The translations under genes and the position numbers were made by a program. Below are positions 62,199-64,000 of a stretch of 64,000 nucleotides of DNA, one piece after another. The stretch spans positions 82,635 through 146,634 of the forward strand of contig NZ_MDER01000025.1 in NCBI RefSeq assembly GCF_001721045.1. Reading direction: 5' to 3'. Source of the DNA: Paenibacillus nuruki. GTDB lineage: Bacteria > Bacillota > Bacilli > Paenibacillales > Paenibacillaceae. Numbering within the stretch: position 1 is the first letter of the stretch; each line of letters begins with the position of its first letter. The notes under the pieces were generated by a model that saw nothing but the letters and a program-made list of their open reading frames with translations, was not told the origin of the DNA and searched no databases.

Positions 62199-63680
62199 TC
62201 AGCAAAAAACATATGTTTGACTTTGTTCCTTTAATTTAGTGATTTCTTTCCATTTCAAAATGTGTGCTTGTTGCTGTAAGGAAAGGAGATGTAACACCTC
62301 ATCTGGGTGTGTTGAACCCTTAGAGCATTTAGTTAGTAAAGCCTCATCAGTAGAAAAGCATTGGTTTAACATAATTGAGGAAATTTCAACCAGATAACCA
62401 GCTTCCACACATAACAATTGCAAATATTCTACATCTATATCCTCTGGAATTCTATGTTGCTCTATCATAAGAGTGATGTATTTACCAGCTAAAATTTGTG
62501 CTTCTCTATAAGGAATATTAAAAGTTAATGTAAGCTGATTTGCTAAAGAAAAACCACCGAAAAATTCTGTTTTGCATCGTTCATTCATATGGACTACATC
62601 AAATTTCATATTAGGTATTACATGAGTTAATAATTGAATTGCTGTACTCATTGTTGTCATTAATATTGAAAACTGACTTCCTCCTTCTTTAGAGGTTTCT
62701 ACCATATTAGTATAAGGAGTCCGCTGTTGACCCATAACTATATCCATATAGTAAGCAGGAATATGTGCAAACTTACCTCTTATTCTTTCGAAAATAGTAA
62801 AATTTTTCTTTTGAGGCATAGCAGAAGAAATACTACTTAAATGATCAGGAAGATCGAAAAAACGATAGTCACTACTTCCCCAATTCATGAAATCGGTTAA
62901 GAATCGACTAAACGTGACACTTGCATTAGATAATTCCGATCCGATCAAAAGCATAAAATCTTTAGAAGCAACACCTTTCAGCGCATGTCGGCAACATTTT
63001 TCAAATCCTAACATCTTAGCTATTCGTTCTCGGTCCCATGTTAATTCCAAGCCTGCCATTGCTCCTGAACCTAGGGGGCACTCATCAATACTTCGCCAAT
63101 GAAAACACAATCGTTCGACTACTTGCGAAATCTGCTCAAGCACTCCTGAAAAATAGAAACCCACACTAATAATTTGTGCTGACTGATAATGTGTATAGCC
63201 TGGCATTTTGGTATACGTATGCTCTATAGCCAAGGGATGAATACAATCTGCCAACAAATGTAGATCGGTTATAATCTCAAGTAATTGGTCTCGAGCAAAC
63301 ATCAATTGAGCAGTTGCTTGTACATCATTACGGCTACGATCCAAATGCCATAAAGCTATATCCTGAGGAACTTTGCTTTTTACATAATGTTCAATAGCAA
63401 ATAAAATATCAGTCATATTTTTACTAGGATCTGCCATAAGTGAATGATAATTTATTTGATCAAGCGCTTGTAAAATAGAATGTAAAGCCTCCGACGAGAA
63501 CATTCCCATACGTTCATATTCAATGGACATTACTTTTTCAATTGCTATGTAATACCCGAGGAAGTTTTTTGTCTCATATTGAAATTGAGGATATAACACT
63601 TGATCATGTATATATGTATTAGGATATTCCATTAAACGGCCAGTAGGTAAATCTTCGTTTTTTCCATTAATTTTTTGCAT
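62199..63680 (-). CDS. Argininosuccinate-lyase-like enzyme (probable DabB)
   Basis: 493 residues of the fumarase/argininosuccinase superfamily. HLDRSRNDVQATAQL, PGYTHYQSAQ with the general-acid His, and SSAMPQKKN with the catalytic Ser loop are present. The proper arginine-pathway enzyme continues with NPD after MPQKKN; here it reads FTIFE. No argG or other arginine gene is near, and the gene heads an NRPS operon. By analogy with the diaminobutyrate genes described for friulimicin, it would split an N-linked aspartate adduct to fumarate and a 2,3-diamino acid. AAGGAG lies five bases before the ATG. It is the first gene of the operon. Confidence 0.85.
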   Translation of the reverse strand: MQKINGKNEDLPTGRLMEYPNTYIHDQVLYPQFQYETKNFLGYYIAIEKVMSIEYERMGMFSSEALHSILQALDQINYHSLMADPSKNMTDILFAIEHYVKSKVPQDIALWHLDRSRNDVQATAQLMFARDQLLEIITDLHLLADCIHPLAIEHTYTKMPGYTHYQSAQIISVGFYFSGVLEQISQVVERLCFHWRSIDECPLGSGAMAGLELTWDRERIAKMLGFEKCCRHALKGVASKDFMLLIGSELSNASVTFSRFLTDFMNWGSSDYRFFDLPDHLSSISSAMPQKKNFTIFERIRGKFAHIPAYYMDIVMGQQRTPYTNMVETSKEGGSQFSILMTTMSTAIQLLTHVIPNMKFDVVHMNERCKTEFFGGFSLANQLTLTFNIPYREAQILAGKYITLMIEQHRIPEDIDVEYLQLLCVEAGYLVEISSIMLNQCFSTDEALLTKCSKGSTHPDEVLHLLSLQQQAHILKWKEITKLKEQSQTYVFC

Positions 63681-64000
63681 ATTTCTCCTTTCTATTCAAA
63701 TGTGAAATGTAATTTCGATTAAAAATCGTAGAACTAAACATTGTAGAAAGTAAGATATATTTCTGATTTCAAAATATTATAATTCATAAAATAAAAAATG
63801 GTAATTTAAACCTTTATAGTATGATAATACAAAATAAAGAGCTTAAAATCAATGAAATTCTGTAATTAAAATTGTATATTCGTATTTTAGGTGTACATTT
63901 TTGTATTTTTATGTAAATTTTTATTTATTAAGTGTGTTTAATATTACATAAAAAACTCTAATCAAGTTAGCCTCTAAAATATTTTGAAACAAAGCTGAGT
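63681..64000 (-). promoter_or_regulatory. AT-rich 320-base upstream region of the NRPS operon with predicted sigma-A promoter
   Basis: No gene is seen here. On the minus strand TTGATT (63847-63852), 17 bases, TATTAT (63824-63829) is a good sigma-A promoter, placing the transcript start about 137 bases before the first gene. The leader is very A/T-rich without a T-box, riboswitch or clear attenuator. No regulator gene is inside the window, and upstream genes cannot be judged. Confidence 0.55.

Noticed and set aside
62199..63680. Arginine-biosynthesis argininosuccinate lyase (argH)
   Set aside because: The fold and catalytic motifs fit, but no argG or other arginine gene is near, the sequence after MPQKKN departs from NPD, and the gene heads an NRPS operon with kinase and cysteine-synthase-like partners.
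63681..64000. T-box, riboswitch or attenuator in the NRPS leader
   Set aside because: No specifier stem, T-box sequence or strong leader hairpin is visible. Only a promoter can be supported.

Overview
The window looks like a chromosomal segment of a low-GC, Gram-positive, Paenibacillus-type bacterium (Paenibacillaceae). It has the Bacillales order mutS-mutL-rRNA methyltransferase-miaA-hfq, strong AGGAGG-type ribosome binding sites with frequent TTG and GTG starts, Bacillales-type families (YyaL, YxcD-like, PadR, FapA/Jag-N) and an NRPS operon with spacing typical of the genus. No rRNA, tRNA, CRISPR array or transposon was recognised.

Region 1 (1-10.3 kb, minus strand) is housekeeping: mutS, mutL, an RsmJ-like methyltransferase, miaA, hfq and a class A penicillin-binding protein with a fibronectin-like domain and a Pro/Thr tail. 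Region 2 (10.3-16.3 kb) is a complete oligopeptide ABC importer read oppD-F-B-C-A. Region 3 (16.3-23 kb) holds single genes: an aromatic-acid-exporter-like membrane protein, an M32 carboxypeptidase, a HesB/IscA-like protein, a beta-carbonic anhydrase, a PadR regulator, a secreted/membrane small protein coupled to a YxcD-like protein, and an alpha/beta hydrolase. Region 4 (23.1-28.7 kb) is a four-gene signalling operon: response regulator-PP2C phosphatase, FapA-like protein, STAS anti-anti-sigma protein, and a membrane HD-GYP-like protein fused to a serine-kinase-type ATPase. Two RDD membrane proteins and a YyaL-type thioredoxin-domain protein follow.

Region 5 (32.4-63.85 kb) is the highlight: a 13-gene, about 31 kb minus-strand nonribosomal peptide operon, bounded by a predicted promoter at 63824-63852 and a near-perfect hairpin at 32429-32457. 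Three large NRPSs can be ordered A-T-C-A-T, then C-A-T-C-A-T, then C-A(degenerate)-T-C-A(Ser)-T-TE, which suggests a hexapeptide. The fifth module has a ruined adenylation domain. Next to it lie the parts of a trans-loading and on-carrier tailoring device: an MbtH-A-T fusion, a cytochrome P450, and an alpha/beta hydrolase whose nucleophile is Cys (GHCGS). This resembles the SyrC/CmaE shuttles and the NikP1/NikQ and NovH/NovI hydroxylation systems, but the combination is not one I recognise. A GHMP (threonine-kinase-like) enzyme, a cysteine-synthase-like PLP enzyme and an argininosuccinate-lyase-like enzyme probably make a 2,3-diamino acid (2,3-diaminobutyrate, or diaminopropionate). A radical-SAM 2,3-aminomutase that lacks one lysine-binding Asp and the zinc cysteines, an ATP-grasp ligase, a threonine-aldolase-like PLP enzyme and an MFS exporter complete the set. 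The product is unknown to me. All specificity calls were made by eye against the GrsA pocket positions and are tentative.
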